A DNA stretch of 34,223 bases from JAIPEK01 sp041685935 (lineage in GTDB: Bacteria; Desulfobacterota; Desulfobacteria; Desulfobacterales; Desulfobacteraceae): the NCBI GenBank assembly GCA_041685935.1, contig JAWLES010000005.1:1-34223 (forward strand), in the 5' to 3' direction. Below the pieces are notes generated by a model. The model was not told the origin of the DNA and ran no database searches. It was given only the letters and a program-made list of their open reading frames with translations. This document shows positions 15,478-23,839 of the stretch, piece by piece; position 1 is the first letter of the stretch; each line of letters begins with the position of its first letter. A program made the translations under genes and the position numbers.

Positions 15478-16068
15478 GTGAATTCAGCGGAAAATGTAAA
15501 AGAGTTTGCGGAAAAGGCCGGACAGGTTTCCTCGGTTGTTTCGTTTGCCGAAAGTGTTGACCGGGTTTTTGAAAAATGCATCTCTCTGTGTCTCGAAAAA
15601 AAGGCTTGCTCGGGAAACGGACCTGTGACAATCGCTTTCCCGGATCTGCCCTCCGATCATGCAGCCGGATTTGAAAACTTGTGTCTTAAAAATGGTATTG
15701 AGCAGGTTAAGGAAAATTTACGGCGGTATGAAAAGGGGGTGGATCTGGGAATTACCCTTGCTGCATACGGGATAGCAGAAACAGGGACCATTGTGGCGGG
15801 ATGCAGCGGTGAAGATCAGAGACTGGCATCGATGATCAGCGACCTTCATGTGATCCTGCTGAATGAAAAGGATATAAAGGCTTGTGATTCCGATATTGAG
15901 GAGGATCTGAAAAAAATGACCCTGCAGCCTGGATCGTATACTGCATTCATTACCGGTCCCAGCCGTACCGCGGATATAGAGCGGGTGCTTGCACTGGGCG
16001 TACACGGGCCGCTCGAGCTTCATATCATTATACTCAGGGAGGAAGAATGGCAGGGCGGGAGAATATAA
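15478..16068 (+). CDS. lutC: LutC/LldG-type subunit of L-lactate oxidation (LUD domain)
   Basis: 196 residues. Single LUD (DUF162) domain with the family motifs AAYGIAETGTIV (about residues 98-109), a central SDLHVILL and the C-terminal FITGPSRTADIERVLALGVHGPLELHIIIL. Together with LutA and LutB this protein forms the iron-sulfur, non-flavin L-lactate oxidation complex. The start is a GTG at 15478 with AGAGGTGG upstream. It overlaps the next gene by 22 nt. The order LutC-like then fused LutB/LutA matches the L-lactate dehydrogenase gene pair known from Desulfovibrio vulgaris (DVU3032/DVU3033). Confidence 0.9.
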   Translation: MNSAENVKEFAEKAGQVSSVVSFAESVDRVFEKCISLCLEKKACSGNGPVTIAFPDLPSDHAAGFENLCLKNGIEQVKENLRRYEKGVDLGITLAAYGIAETGTIVAGCSGEDQRLASMISDLHVILLNEKDIKACDSDIEEDLKKMTLQPGSYTAFITGPSRTADIERVLALGVHGPLELHIIILREEEWQGGRI

Positions 16069-18206
16069 AAGATTACAAAAAACGGGTTAAAGATGCACTG
16101 GAAAATCCGTTTCTGCGCCAGGCCATGGACAATTTTGCAGTGGCCTACCGGACCGGACGGGCCAATGCGTTCAAGGGCCTTGATATACAGGATCATGTGC
16201 GGAAAATCGCCGACATCAAGCAGGCTTCGGTTACACGGTGGAAAGAGCTTTTTGAACAGTTTCGAGCAAAAGCTTCGGAAAACGGAATTCATGTACACCT
16301 TGCAGATACTGCCGAAGATGCCTGCAGGATTATCGAGTCTATCGCGGCACGGAGCGGCTCCGAAAAAATCGTAAAATCCAAATCCATGACTGCTGAAGAA
16401 ATCCACCTGAACACGTGGCTGGAAAAAGAAGGTATGGAGGTGACGGAAACGGATCTCGGGGAATGGATTGTTCAGCTCAGAAAAGAGGGCCCCTCGCACA
16501 TGGTAATGCCGGCGATTCATCTTTCGAGAAACCAGGTGGCGGATCTTTTTTCCGATGTCACCGGCGAGAGGCAGCAAGCTGATATTGACATGCTGGTGAA
16601 AGTTGCCAGAAAAGAGTTGAGACAAAAATATTTTGAAGCTGACATGGGCATAACCGGTGCCAATTTTGTGATTGCGGACACCGGAACCATAGGAATCACA
16701 ACCAATGAGGGCAATGCAAGGCTGGTAACCACCCTGCCGAAGGTTCATGTGGTCCTGGCAGGTATTGACAAGCTGCTCTCCTCGATTAACCAGGCGCTTT
16801 TCATCAACCGTGTTCTGCCTAAAAACGCCACCGGACAGCAGATTACCTCCTATGTAACCTGGATTACGGGTCCTTCCGAATGCAAAGCCGCCGAGGACGG
16901 AAAGCGGGAAATGCACATGGTGTTTCTGGACAACGGAAGATCGAAGCTTGCGCAAGATGATGTGTTTTCGCAGGCATTGAGTTGTATCCGCTGCGGGGCC
17001 TGTGCCAATGTATGCCCGGTATACCGCATGGTGGGCGGGCACCGGATGGGGCATGTCTATATCGGCGCCATCGGGCTGATTACCACCTATTTTTTCCACG
17101 GGATCGAGAATGCCAGGCATATCGTTAAAAACTGTACCGGCTGCGGGGCCTGCAAAGATGTTTGTGCCGCCGGAATCGATCTTCCCGGGCTTATTAAGGC
17201 GGTGCAGGAGAAAATTCTGGACAGGGAAGGGCATCCGGTAAAAGGGATTCTTTTGAACAGGGTTCTGAAAAACCGGCGGTTGTTCCACGGTCTGCTCCGG
17301 TCTGCAAGCATCGCCCAGAAGCCGTTTTCAAAAGATGCGTTTTTGCATCGGCATCTGCCCATGATTTTTTCAAAGGACCAGGATTTCCGTGCCATTCCGG
17401 CAGTTGTTTCCAGGCCGTTCCGGGACCGGTTTGAAAATATCAATCCGGCAGTCGAGTCCCCCAGGGTGAAAATCGGTCTGTTTTCCGGATGTCTTCAGGA
17501 TTTTGTCTATCCGGAACAGCTAGAAGCGGCAATGGCTTCGTTTGTACAGGCAGGGGCGGGGGTGAAATTCCCCATGGATCAGACCTGCTGCGGTCTTCCG
17601 GCCCTGATGATGGGAGAAAGAGAGGCGGCTGAAGCGGTCGCCGTCCAGAACATCATGGCTTTTAAAGAGTTGGATCTCGATTATATTGTTACCCTGTGCG
17701 CGTCGTGTGCCTCGCATCTCAAACACAAGGTGCCGAAGCTTGCAGGGGAGCGGTTCAGAAAAGAGGCGCTCGCCTTCAGTGAAAAGGTGATCCCGTACTC
17801 CGTGTTCTTGGCTCGGGTGTCTGATGACGCAGTGTTTCGAGCCTCTCCGGATACAGCCGGCAGGAAGGTTGCCTGGCATGCTCCCTGTCATCTGGTGCGG
17901 GGTTTGGGGATCAGCCGGGAGCCCGGAGAGGTGATTTCAAGCAGGGGGTTCCGGTATGTGTCCACTGCTGAGGAAGAGACATGCTGCGGCCTTGCCGGGA
18001 GCTACTCGGTGGATTTTCCCCTTGTGTCAAGGGAGATTCTGGCCAAAAAACTGTCGGATGCGGAACAGTCCGGAGCGGAGATTCTGGCAACCGAATGCCC
18101 CGGGTGCGTCCTCCAGCTGCGGGGTGGGGCTGTCCGGCAGGGCCGCAACATTGAAGTCCTTCACCTTGCAGAGCTGATTTGCGGGAAAAATGAAATTCAT
18201 GATTGA
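16047..18206 (+). CDS. LutB-LutA fusion: iron-sulfur L-lactate oxidation protein
   Basis: 719 residues. N-terminal LUD domain (about 60-290: KSKSMTAEEIHLN, ADTGTIGITTNEGNARLVTTLP, ITGPSE). Two [4Fe-4S] motifs follow: C313-x2-C316-x2-C319-x3-C323 (CIRCGACANVCP) and C363, C366, C369, C373 (CTGCGACKDVC). The C-terminal half is LutA-like with two CCG domains: FSGC, QTCCGLPA and CASCASH, then HAPCHLVRG, EETCCGLAGS and ECPGCVLQL. In Bacillus these are separate proteins; in sulfate reducers a fused form of about 717 residues is known. It probably oxidises L-lactate to pyruvate with LutC. GGAGGAAG precedes the ATG. The 3' end overlaps the convergent CDF gene by 10 nt. Confidence 0.92.
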   Translation: MAGRENIKDYKKRVKDALENPFLRQAMDNFAVAYRTGRANAFKGLDIQDHVRKIADIKQASVTRWKELFEQFRAKASENGIHVHLADTAEDACRIIESIAARSGSEKIVKSKSMTAEEIHLNTWLEKEGMEVTETDLGEWIVQLRKEGPSHMVMPAIHLSRNQVADLFSDVTGERQQADIDMLVKVARKELRQKYFEADMGITGANFVIADTGTIGITTNEGNARLVTTLPKVHVVLAGIDKLLSSINQALFINRVLPKNATGQQITSYVTWITGPSECKAAEDGKREMHMVFLDNGRSKLAQDDVFSQALSCIRCGACANVCPVYRMVGGHRMGHVYIGAIGLITTYFFHGIENARHIVKNCTGCGACKDVCAAGIDLPGLIKAVQEKILDREGHPVKGILLNRVLKNRRLFHGLLRSASIAQKPFSKDAFLHRHLPMIFSKDQDFRAIPAVVSRPFRDRFENINPAVESPRVKIGLFSGCLQDFVYPEQLEAAMASFVQAGAGVKFPMDQTCCGLPALMMGEREAAEAVAVQNIMAFKELDLDYIVTLCASCASHLKHKVPKLAGERFRKEALAFSEKVIPYSVFLARVSDDAVFRASPDTAGRKVAWHAPCHLVRGLGISREPGEVISSRGFRYVSTAEEETCCGLAGSYSVDFPLVSREILAKKLSDAEQSGAEILATECPGCVLQLRGGAVRQGRNIEVLHLAELICGKNEIHD

Positions 18207-19075
18207 TCCACAGGGTGGTAGTGTACATGTACTCTTCTTACGAACTCGATATTTTCCGTCAGGAGGGTCTCCACCTTTGTGGCGATCCGATCCCCTTCTG
18301 CGACGGTGAGTGATCCTTCCACGCCTATGGTAAGGTTTATTACAAAGTAGGGGCCGAAGCTGTGGGCGTGTATTTCTTCGATCAGCCTGATTTGGTCTAC
18401 CTGTGACAGGATCGTGCGGATCTGCCTTGAAAGCTCTTTGCCCGGCTGGGTGTTCATAAGATCAGAAGCTGACGAGCGCAGGATTTCTATTCCGGTATGC
18501 AGGATCAGAAGGGAGACTACGGTTCCTGCCATAGGGTCAACCCAGGGATGTCCCATCCTGCCGAAATAGATGCCTGCTGCTGCGGCCATGGAAGCGAATA
18601 TATCGTTCCTGTGATCATGTCCCAGAGCAATCACAGCCATGTTCCGGGTCTGTCTGCCGATGCGCATGGTCCAGACGGTGAGCCAGAGCTTGAACACTAT
18701 GGTGAACAGCGCAGCCCACAGGGCAATGACTGCGGCACCAGTGTAAACCTGTTCATCAGTGACCAGAAGATCGTAAACCTTGTCCACGCTGTTAAAAAAA
18801 ATAACGATGGCGGTGGTGATCACGAAAGCACCCACAACTACTGCAGCGATACTCTCCATTTGTTCATGGCCGTACGGGTGTTCCTTGTCTGCAGGTTTTT
18901 TGGAAATTTTCATGAAAATGCTGACTACTATTCCGTAGGCAGTGTCTGATGCCGAGTTTATACCGTCCGCCAAAAGAGCCGGGCTGTGGGCAAATATGCC
19001 GATGCCGGTTTTCAGCAGAGCAAGGAAGGTGTTTGCAAAAAGCCCGGCATGTACCGCTATTGAGCCTCTTTTCAT
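18197..19075 (-). CDS. Cation diffusion facilitator (CDF) metal exporter, possibly Mn-type
   Basis: 292 residues with six predicted TM helices and a C-terminal cytoplasmic domain (from about 205; EEIHAHSFGPYFVINLTIGVEG, ending HVHYHP). Members export divalent metals by proton antiport. The transport-site positions read N40-x3-D44 in TM2 (DGINSASD) and D154-x3-D158 in TM5 (GHDHRND). Zn- and Fe-type CDFs have His in this set (HxxxD or DxxxD with HxxxD), while Asn/Asp-only sites are linked to Mn-type members such as MntE. Mn export is therefore the better guess, not proven. It stands alone between two plus-strand operons. Confidence 0.88.
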   Translation of the reverse strand: MKRGSIAVHAGLFANTFLALLKTGIGIFAHSPALLADGINSASDTAYGIVVSIFMKISKKPADKEHPYGHEQMESIAAVVVGAFVITTAIVIFFNSVDKVYDLLVTDEQVYTGAAVIALWAALFTIVFKLWLTVWTMRIGRQTRNMAVIALGHDHRNDIFASMAAAAGIYFGRMGHPWVDPMAGTVVSLLILHTGIEILRSSASDLMNTQPGKELSRQIRTILSQVDQIRLIEEIHAHSFGPYFVINLTIGVEGSLTVAEGDRIATKVETLLTENIEFVRRVHVHYHPVDQS

Positions 19076-19271
19076 AAGCCCGGTCCTGTTTTTTTTGTCT
19101 TCTGTTTTCCTGCCGTTTCAACCTGCAGGGTATGATATAGTACATTTTTTTAATAAGATCCATGCCTTTTACAGGTAATTCACGGTTAAAAGTTGTTGAG
19201 GCGAATCTGCTATCATCTTGACTTTTTCCCTGGCTTGATAGTAATGTACCGGTTATGGGAATATCTAAAAC

Positions 19272-20186
19272 ATGCCTTACAAAGAGATTGCCATGATTCT
19301 TGTTGCAGGAGAGATTCTGTTTGACGTGTTTCCGGAGTACCGCAGGATAGGCGGGGCACCTTTTAATTTCGCGTTTCATTTGAAGAAACTCGGGTTCGAT
19401 GTGAGGTTTGTCTCCAGGGTGGGCAGGGATGACAGGGGAAAAGAGATTCTTGATTTTCTTAAAGCCCATGATTTTTCTCTTGAGGATATCCAGATCGACC
19501 CTGATCACGAAACAGGGAGCGTGGAAGTAAAAATCGATTCCACAGGGGGGCACGATTTTGATATTAAAACGGATGCTGCATACGATTACCTCGAATTCAC
19601 CGATCATGTGAAACGCCTGGCAGGCGAAAATGCCGGGCTGATTTACTTCGGCACCATGGTCCAGCGGACGGATAAGGGGTTCAGGACCCTTCAGAGGATT
19701 CTCGAGAACAGAGGAGAGTTTGCAACAGCTTTTCTTGATATCAACCTGAGGCCCCGATGCTATACCCGGTCCACCATTGAAGAGTCTCTGCGGGCGGCTG
19801 ACATTCTCAAGCTGAATCTGGAGGAGCTGGTGCATATAACAGGAGGAGCGGAGGATGAATCTTTACGCGGCCCTGCTGTTGAGAGTTTAATGAAGGAGTA
19901 TTCGATTCAGCACGTGATCCTGACAAAGGGGGAAAACGGCAGTGAGCTGTTTTCCGGGAAAAACCGCTTCACAGAAGAGCCGAAGGACGAATCCCGGATA
20001 GCTGATACCGTTGGTGCAGGGGATGCCTATGCCGCAGTCGCTGCAGCAGGGTTTCTGACCGGTTTGCCGGAAGAGAGGATCATCCTTCTTGCAGGGTCGT
20101 TTGCCGGGAGAATCTGCGGTATAAAAGGGGCGCTTCCGGACACGGATGATTTTTATGATCAACTTAAAAGAGAAATAGGGGGATGA
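19272..20186 (+). CDS. PfkB-family sugar kinase, probable fructokinase
   Basis: 304 residues with the ribokinase/PfkB fold: GEILFDVFPEYRRIGGAPFNFAFHLKKLG at the N-terminus, VSRVGRDDRGKEIL, and the C-terminal ATP/catalytic motif ADTVGAGDAYAAV, whose Asp is the catalytic base. The GGAPFNFA form is typical of bacterial fructokinases. Many relatives begin at the MILVAGEILFD Met, so the ATG at 19293 is an alternative start. It overlaps the sucrose-phosphate synthase gene by 4 nt (ATGA). In this context it would return fructose released from sucrose to fructose 6-phosphate. A weak promoter-like TTGACT lies at 19218. Confidence 0.88.
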   Translation: MPYKEIAMILVAGEILFDVFPEYRRIGGAPFNFAFHLKKLGFDVRFVSRVGRDDRGKEILDFLKAHDFSLEDIQIDPDHETGSVEVKIDSTGGHDFDIKTDAAYDYLEFTDHVKRLAGENAGLIYFGTMVQRTDKGFRTLQRILENRGEFATAFLDINLRPRCYTRSTIEESLRAADILKLNLEELVHITGGAEDESLRGPAVESLMKEYSIQHVILTKGENGSELFSGKNRFTEEPKDESRIADTVGAGDAYAAVAAAGFLTGLPEERIILLAGSFAGRICGIKGALPDTDDFYDQLKREIGG

Positions 20187-22393
20187 CCATGTCGGAAAAC
20201 GGCCTTTATATCCAGATGTTCAGTGTTCACGGGCTTGTACGGTCGGAAAACATGGAGCTTGGATATGATTCTGATACCGGCGGTCAGGTGAAATACGTGA
20301 TTGAGCTGGGTAAAGCCCTGTCTGAAAATGAGAACGTCGGAAGGGTGGACCTTTTTACCCGCCTGATTTCCGACAAATCCTACTCGGATGATTACGGAAA
20401 AGCGGTGGAGCAGGTTACGGACAAGTTCCGTATCGTGCGGATTCAGTGCGGGGGCAGGAAGTATATGCGCAAGGAATTGCTTTGGCCGTACCTTGACGAA
20501 TATGTTGACAAAACCATCAAGTTTATCAAGCGCGAAAAGTCGGTTCCTGATATCGTTCACGGTCACTATCCTGATGCAGGGTACGTGGCCAAGGAGCTGG
20601 CGCGCATATTCGGCATTCCTTTTGTCTACACCGGGCATTCCCTGGGCAGATCCAAGAAGGAGCGGCTTTTGAATGAAGGGTTCGAGCCTGCGGAGCTGAA
20701 CAAACAGATCAAGCTGGATCACAGGATAGAGATGGAAGAGCAGATCCTGAAGTATACAGACATGGTAATCACCAGCACACGCCAGGAAAAGGAAGACCAG
20801 TACGGTAAATACCGCAACGGAAGACTGCCCGAATTCAGGGTGATTCCTCCGGGCATAGATATTGAAAAGTTTCAGCCTTTCTACTACGACCGCCTGGAAG
20901 ATGAACACCCGACTGAAGAGGCCATGTTTGCCAAGGCTTCGGTAATCAAGGAGCTGAAACGTTTTTTCCAGAATCCGGATAAGCCTGTTGTGCTGGCGCT
21001 CTGCCGCCCGGACAAGCGGAAGAATATTGAAGGGCTGATTCAGGCGTATGGTGAGGATTACGAACTCCAGGCCATTGCCAACCTGGCGGTATTTGCTGGT
21101 ATCAGGAAGGATATCGCCCTGAAGGAGGAAACCGAGCGGGACGTGCTTACCCGGATGCTGCTTTTGATGGATAAATATGATCTGTACGGGAAAATGGCCG
21201 TGCCCAAAACCCATGATTTTGAGAACGAAGTTCCTGAGCTGTATAAAGTGGCGGCAGAGCGAGGCGGGGTTTTCGTTAACCCGGCTCTCACCGAACCCTT
21301 CGGAATCACCCTGCTGGAGGCTTCCGCAACAGGGCTCCCCATTGTGGCGACCAATGACGGCGGTCCCATGGATATCATTGAGAACTGCAAGAATGGTTAT
21401 CTGGTGGACCCCCTTGATACAAAGGCCATTTCAGCTGCAGTCCGGGATATTATCGTGCATGAGGACAAGTGGGCGGAGTATTCAAAGAACGGTGTCATAA
21501 ACACCCGGAAATACTATACCTGGCAAAGCCATGCTCAAACCTATCTGGAGGAAATGAGAAAACTCCACGGCAGGTACGAGCGGTCGGATATCACGGTTAA
21601 AGAGCCTGAAAGCAGTATCGGAAAGCGGCTTGCAGGCCTGGATTATATGCTCATCACGGACATTGACAATACACTGCTGGGAGGAAGTTCCAGGGACCTT
21701 GAAGAACTGATGGCGCTTTTGAAAGAAAACAGCGGAAGCGTGGGATTCGGTGTGGCCACCGGCAGGGTTCTTGAGTCAGCGGTTAGGGTGCTAAAGGAAA
21801 ACAGCGTGATCACGCCGGATGTGATCATTTCATCGGTGGGAAGTGAAATCAGTTACGGACCTTCCCTTCACCGGGAAAAGGGCTGGGAATCCCATATTTC
21901 CAAAAACTGGAACAGGGACAGGATCGTGTCCCTGCTTCAGGAGGTGGAATACATCGAGCTGCAGGAAAAGGAGGTTCAGCGTCCCTGCAAGATCAGCTAC
22001 AACATGTCGCCGGGAAAGGACCGTCTTGCAAAGATTCACAATATCCTCACCCGGAACAGGTGCCACTATACGCTGATTTACTCCCATGAGGCGTACCTGG
22101 ATATTTTGCCGTACCGGGCCTCCAAGGGAAAGGCCATACGGTATTTAAGCTACAAGTGGGAGATTCCCTTGAAAAATTTTCTGGTTTGCGGTGATTCCGG
22201 TAATGATGAGGAGATGCTGAGAGGAGAGCCTTCCGCGGTTGTGGTCGGAAATTACAGCAGTGAACTTGAAAAAATGAAATCGGCAAAGAACGTGTTTTTT
22301 GCCGAACGTGAATTTGCAGGCGGAATGATAGAGGGTCTCAACCACTACAGGTTTCTGGAAAAAGCAAAAGGAAAGGGTATAAATGACAATTAA
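20183..22393 (+). CDS. Sucrose-phosphate synthase fused to a HAD sucrose-phosphatase domain
   Basis: 736 residues. The N-terminal GT4 glycosyltransferase (about 1-470) has the SPS-type start GYDSDTGGQVKYVIELGKAL, then DIVHGHYPDAGYVA and FVYTGHSLGRSKKERLL, the Arg/Lys nucleotide-sugar segment RPDKRKNIEGLIQAYG, and the E-x7-E pair in NPALTEPFGITLLEA (near 367). The C-terminal HAD-IIB phosphatase (about 485-736) has DIDNTLLG (D-x-D-x-T, near 493), the Lys of SKGKAIRYL and GDSGNDEEML (near 670). The GT4 half would join UDP- or ADP-glucose to fructose 6-phosphate; the HAD half would remove the phosphate to give sucrose. Phosphatase motifs look intact, unlike the degenerate domains in some SPS proteins. 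Confidence 0.92.
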   Translation: MTMSENGLYIQMFSVHGLVRSENMELGYDSDTGGQVKYVIELGKALSENENVGRVDLFTRLISDKSYSDDYGKAVEQVTDKFRIVRIQCGGRKYMRKELLWPYLDEYVDKTIKFIKREKSVPDIVHGHYPDAGYVAKELARIFGIPFVYTGHSLGRSKKERLLNEGFEPAELNKQIKLDHRIEMEEQILKYTDMVITSTRQEKEDQYGKYRNGRLPEFRVIPPGIDIEKFQPFYYDRLEDEHPTEEAMFAKASVIKELKRFFQNPDKPVVLALCRPDKRKNIEGLIQAYGEDYELQAIANLAVFAGIRKDIALKEETERDVLTRMLLLMDKYDLYGKMAVPKTHDFENEVPELYKVAAERGGVFVNPALTEPFGITLLEASATGLPIVATNDGGPMDIIENCKNGYLVDPLDTKAISAAVRDIIVHEDKWAEYSKNGVINTRKYYTWQSHAQTYLEEMRKLHGRYERSDITVKEPESSIGKRLAGLDYMLITDIDNTLLGGSSRDLEELMALLKENSGSVGFGVATGRVLESAVRVLKENSVITPDVIISSVGSEISYGPSLHREKGWESHISKNWNRDRIVSLLQEVEYIELQEKEVQRPCKISYNMSPGKDRLAKIHNILTRNRCHYTLIYSHEAYLDILPYRASKGKAIRYLSYKWEIPLKNFLVCGDSGNDEEMLRGEPSAVVVGNYSSELEKMKSAKNVFFAEREFAGGMIEGLNHYRFLEKAKGKGINDN

Positions 22394-23831
22394 GAACAAG
22401 ATACACCTGATCACCTATCCGGACAGCCTCGGAAGCAACCTGGCTGAACTTCATTATGTGCTGCGCAAATATTTGAGCAAAGCCATCAACGGCATTCATC
22501 TGCTTCCGTTTTATCCCTCATCTTCGGACAGGGGATTTGCCCCGCTTACCTATGACGAAGTGGACCCGGCTTTCGGCACCTGGGAGGATGTGGAGAAAAT
22601 CGGCAGGGATTTTGACCTGATCATAGATTTTATGGTCAATCATATTTCAAGGCAGTCCGTGTACTTCCAGGATTATGTGGAAAAGGGTGAACAAAGCGAA
22701 TATGCGGACATGTTTTACAGTTTCTACAAACTCAAGCCTGACGGCTGGATCACGGACGAAGACCTTGAAAAAGTGTACACCCGGAAACCCAGGCCCCCTT
22801 ATACGGTTCTGGAAAGGGCGGACGGAACAATAGAAAAAATCTGGTGTACCTTTAACGAGCAGCAGATTGATCTGGACTGGGATTCCCCCAAAACCCGCGA
22901 GGTGATGCGCAACTTTCTGATCAAGCTTGTCCGGAACGAACCAAAGATGATCAGGCTTGATGCGGTTGCGTATACCACGGTGGAGCTGGGTACGGACTGC
23001 TTTTTCCTGGAACCCAAGATATGGGATATCCTTGAATGGTTCAAGGATTATACGTCCGCATTTGAAACGGAAATTCTGCCTGAAGTCCATGAGCACTACT
23101 CGTACAACCGGAAACTGGTGGAACACGGGTACTGGAGTTACAATTTCGGGCTGCCGATGCTGGTGCTCCACGCCCTGTACAAACATACTGCCGGTCCGCT
23201 GAAGAGCCTGCTTGTCTCCTACCCGGACCGGCAGGTGACCACGCTGGACACCCATGACGGAATCGGTGTGGTGGATGCGGTGGGGCTTCTCAAGGATAAT
23301 GAGATTGAGGAGACACTGAAACTTCTCCATGAAAAAGGCTCAAACATCAAACAGATCTATTCCGGGCCTGAATACCAGAACCTTGATGTGTATCAGGTGA
23401 ACTGCACCTACTACTCCGCCCTGGGGTGTGATGATGATGCTTACATCACTGCCCGGACAATTCAGTTTTTCAGCCCGGGGATTCCCCAGGTATATTATGT
23501 GGGGCTGCTTGCAGGGGAAAATGATATCGAGCTTGTGGAAAGGACACGTCTCGGACGTAATATCAACCGCCACAATTATACTCTGGAAGAGATCCGGGAG
23601 GATATTGAAAAGCCTGTTGTCAAGCGCCTTTTGAAACTGATGGAATTCCGGAATTCCTACCCGGCATTTAACGGGGAGTTCAAAATTCTTGAATCGGAAG
23701 ATGACCAGCTTATCCTTGAGTGGACAAAGAAAAACTACACGGCAACGGCATATATAGATCTTGAAGAGTACAACACCGTGATCACGTATACGGATCCCGT
23801 GGCGGTGCAGACAGTGGATTTTAAAGTATAG
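22383..23831 (+). CDS. GH13 (subfamily 18) sucrose phosphorylase-like enzyme
   Basis: 482 residues, close to the roughly 490-500 of sucrose phosphorylases. It lacks a signal peptide, so it is cytoplasmic. Landmarks are LITYPDSLGSNLAELHYVLRKYL, GIHLLPFYPSSSDRGFAPLTYDEVDPAFGTW and IIDFMVNHISRQS. The catalytic set is nucleophile D193 (MIRLDAVAYTT), acid/base E234 (EILPEVHEH) and D292 (LDTHDGIGV), almost the same numbers as in the Bifidobacterium enzyme. It should phosphorolyse sucrose to glucose 1-phosphate and fructose. Close relatives act on sucrose 6-phosphate or glucosylglycerate, so the acceptor is not certain, but adjacency to sucrose synthesis and a fructokinase supports sucrose. It overlaps the SPS gene by 11 nt. 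Confidence 0.88.
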   Translation: MTIKNKIHLITYPDSLGSNLAELHYVLRKYLSKAINGIHLLPFYPSSSDRGFAPLTYDEVDPAFGTWEDVEKIGRDFDLIIDFMVNHISRQSVYFQDYVEKGEQSEYADMFYSFYKLKPDGWITDEDLEKVYTRKPRPPYTVLERADGTIEKIWCTFNEQQIDLDWDSPKTREVMRNFLIKLVRNEPKMIRLDAVAYTTVELGTDCFFLEPKIWDILEWFKDYTSAFETEILPEVHEHYSYNRKLVEHGYWSYNFGLPMLVLHALYKHTAGPLKSLLVSYPDRQVTTLDTHDGIGVVDAVGLLKDNEIEETLKLLHEKGSNIKQIYSGPEYQNLDVYQVNCTYYSALGCDDDAYITARTIQFFSPGIPQVYYVGLLAGENDIELVERTRLGRNINRHNYTLEEIREDIEKPVVKRLLKLMEFRNSYPAFNGEFKILESEDDQLILEWTKKNYTATAYIDLEEYNTVITYTDPVAVQTVDFKV

Positions 23832-23839
23832 CGGTCAGG

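Noticed and set aside
16020..17288. Long minus-strand open frame (422 aa)
   Set aside because: Antisense to the LutB-LutA fusion, whose motifs are intact; no family resemblance or ribosome site.
18864..19835. Minus-strand open frame (323 aa) spanning the CDF and fructokinase genes
   Set aside because: Overlaps two well-supported genes and has no recognisable protein features.
20159..21214. Minus-strand open frame (351 aa)
   Set aside because: Antisense to the sucrose-phosphate synthase; a shadow of its coding frame.
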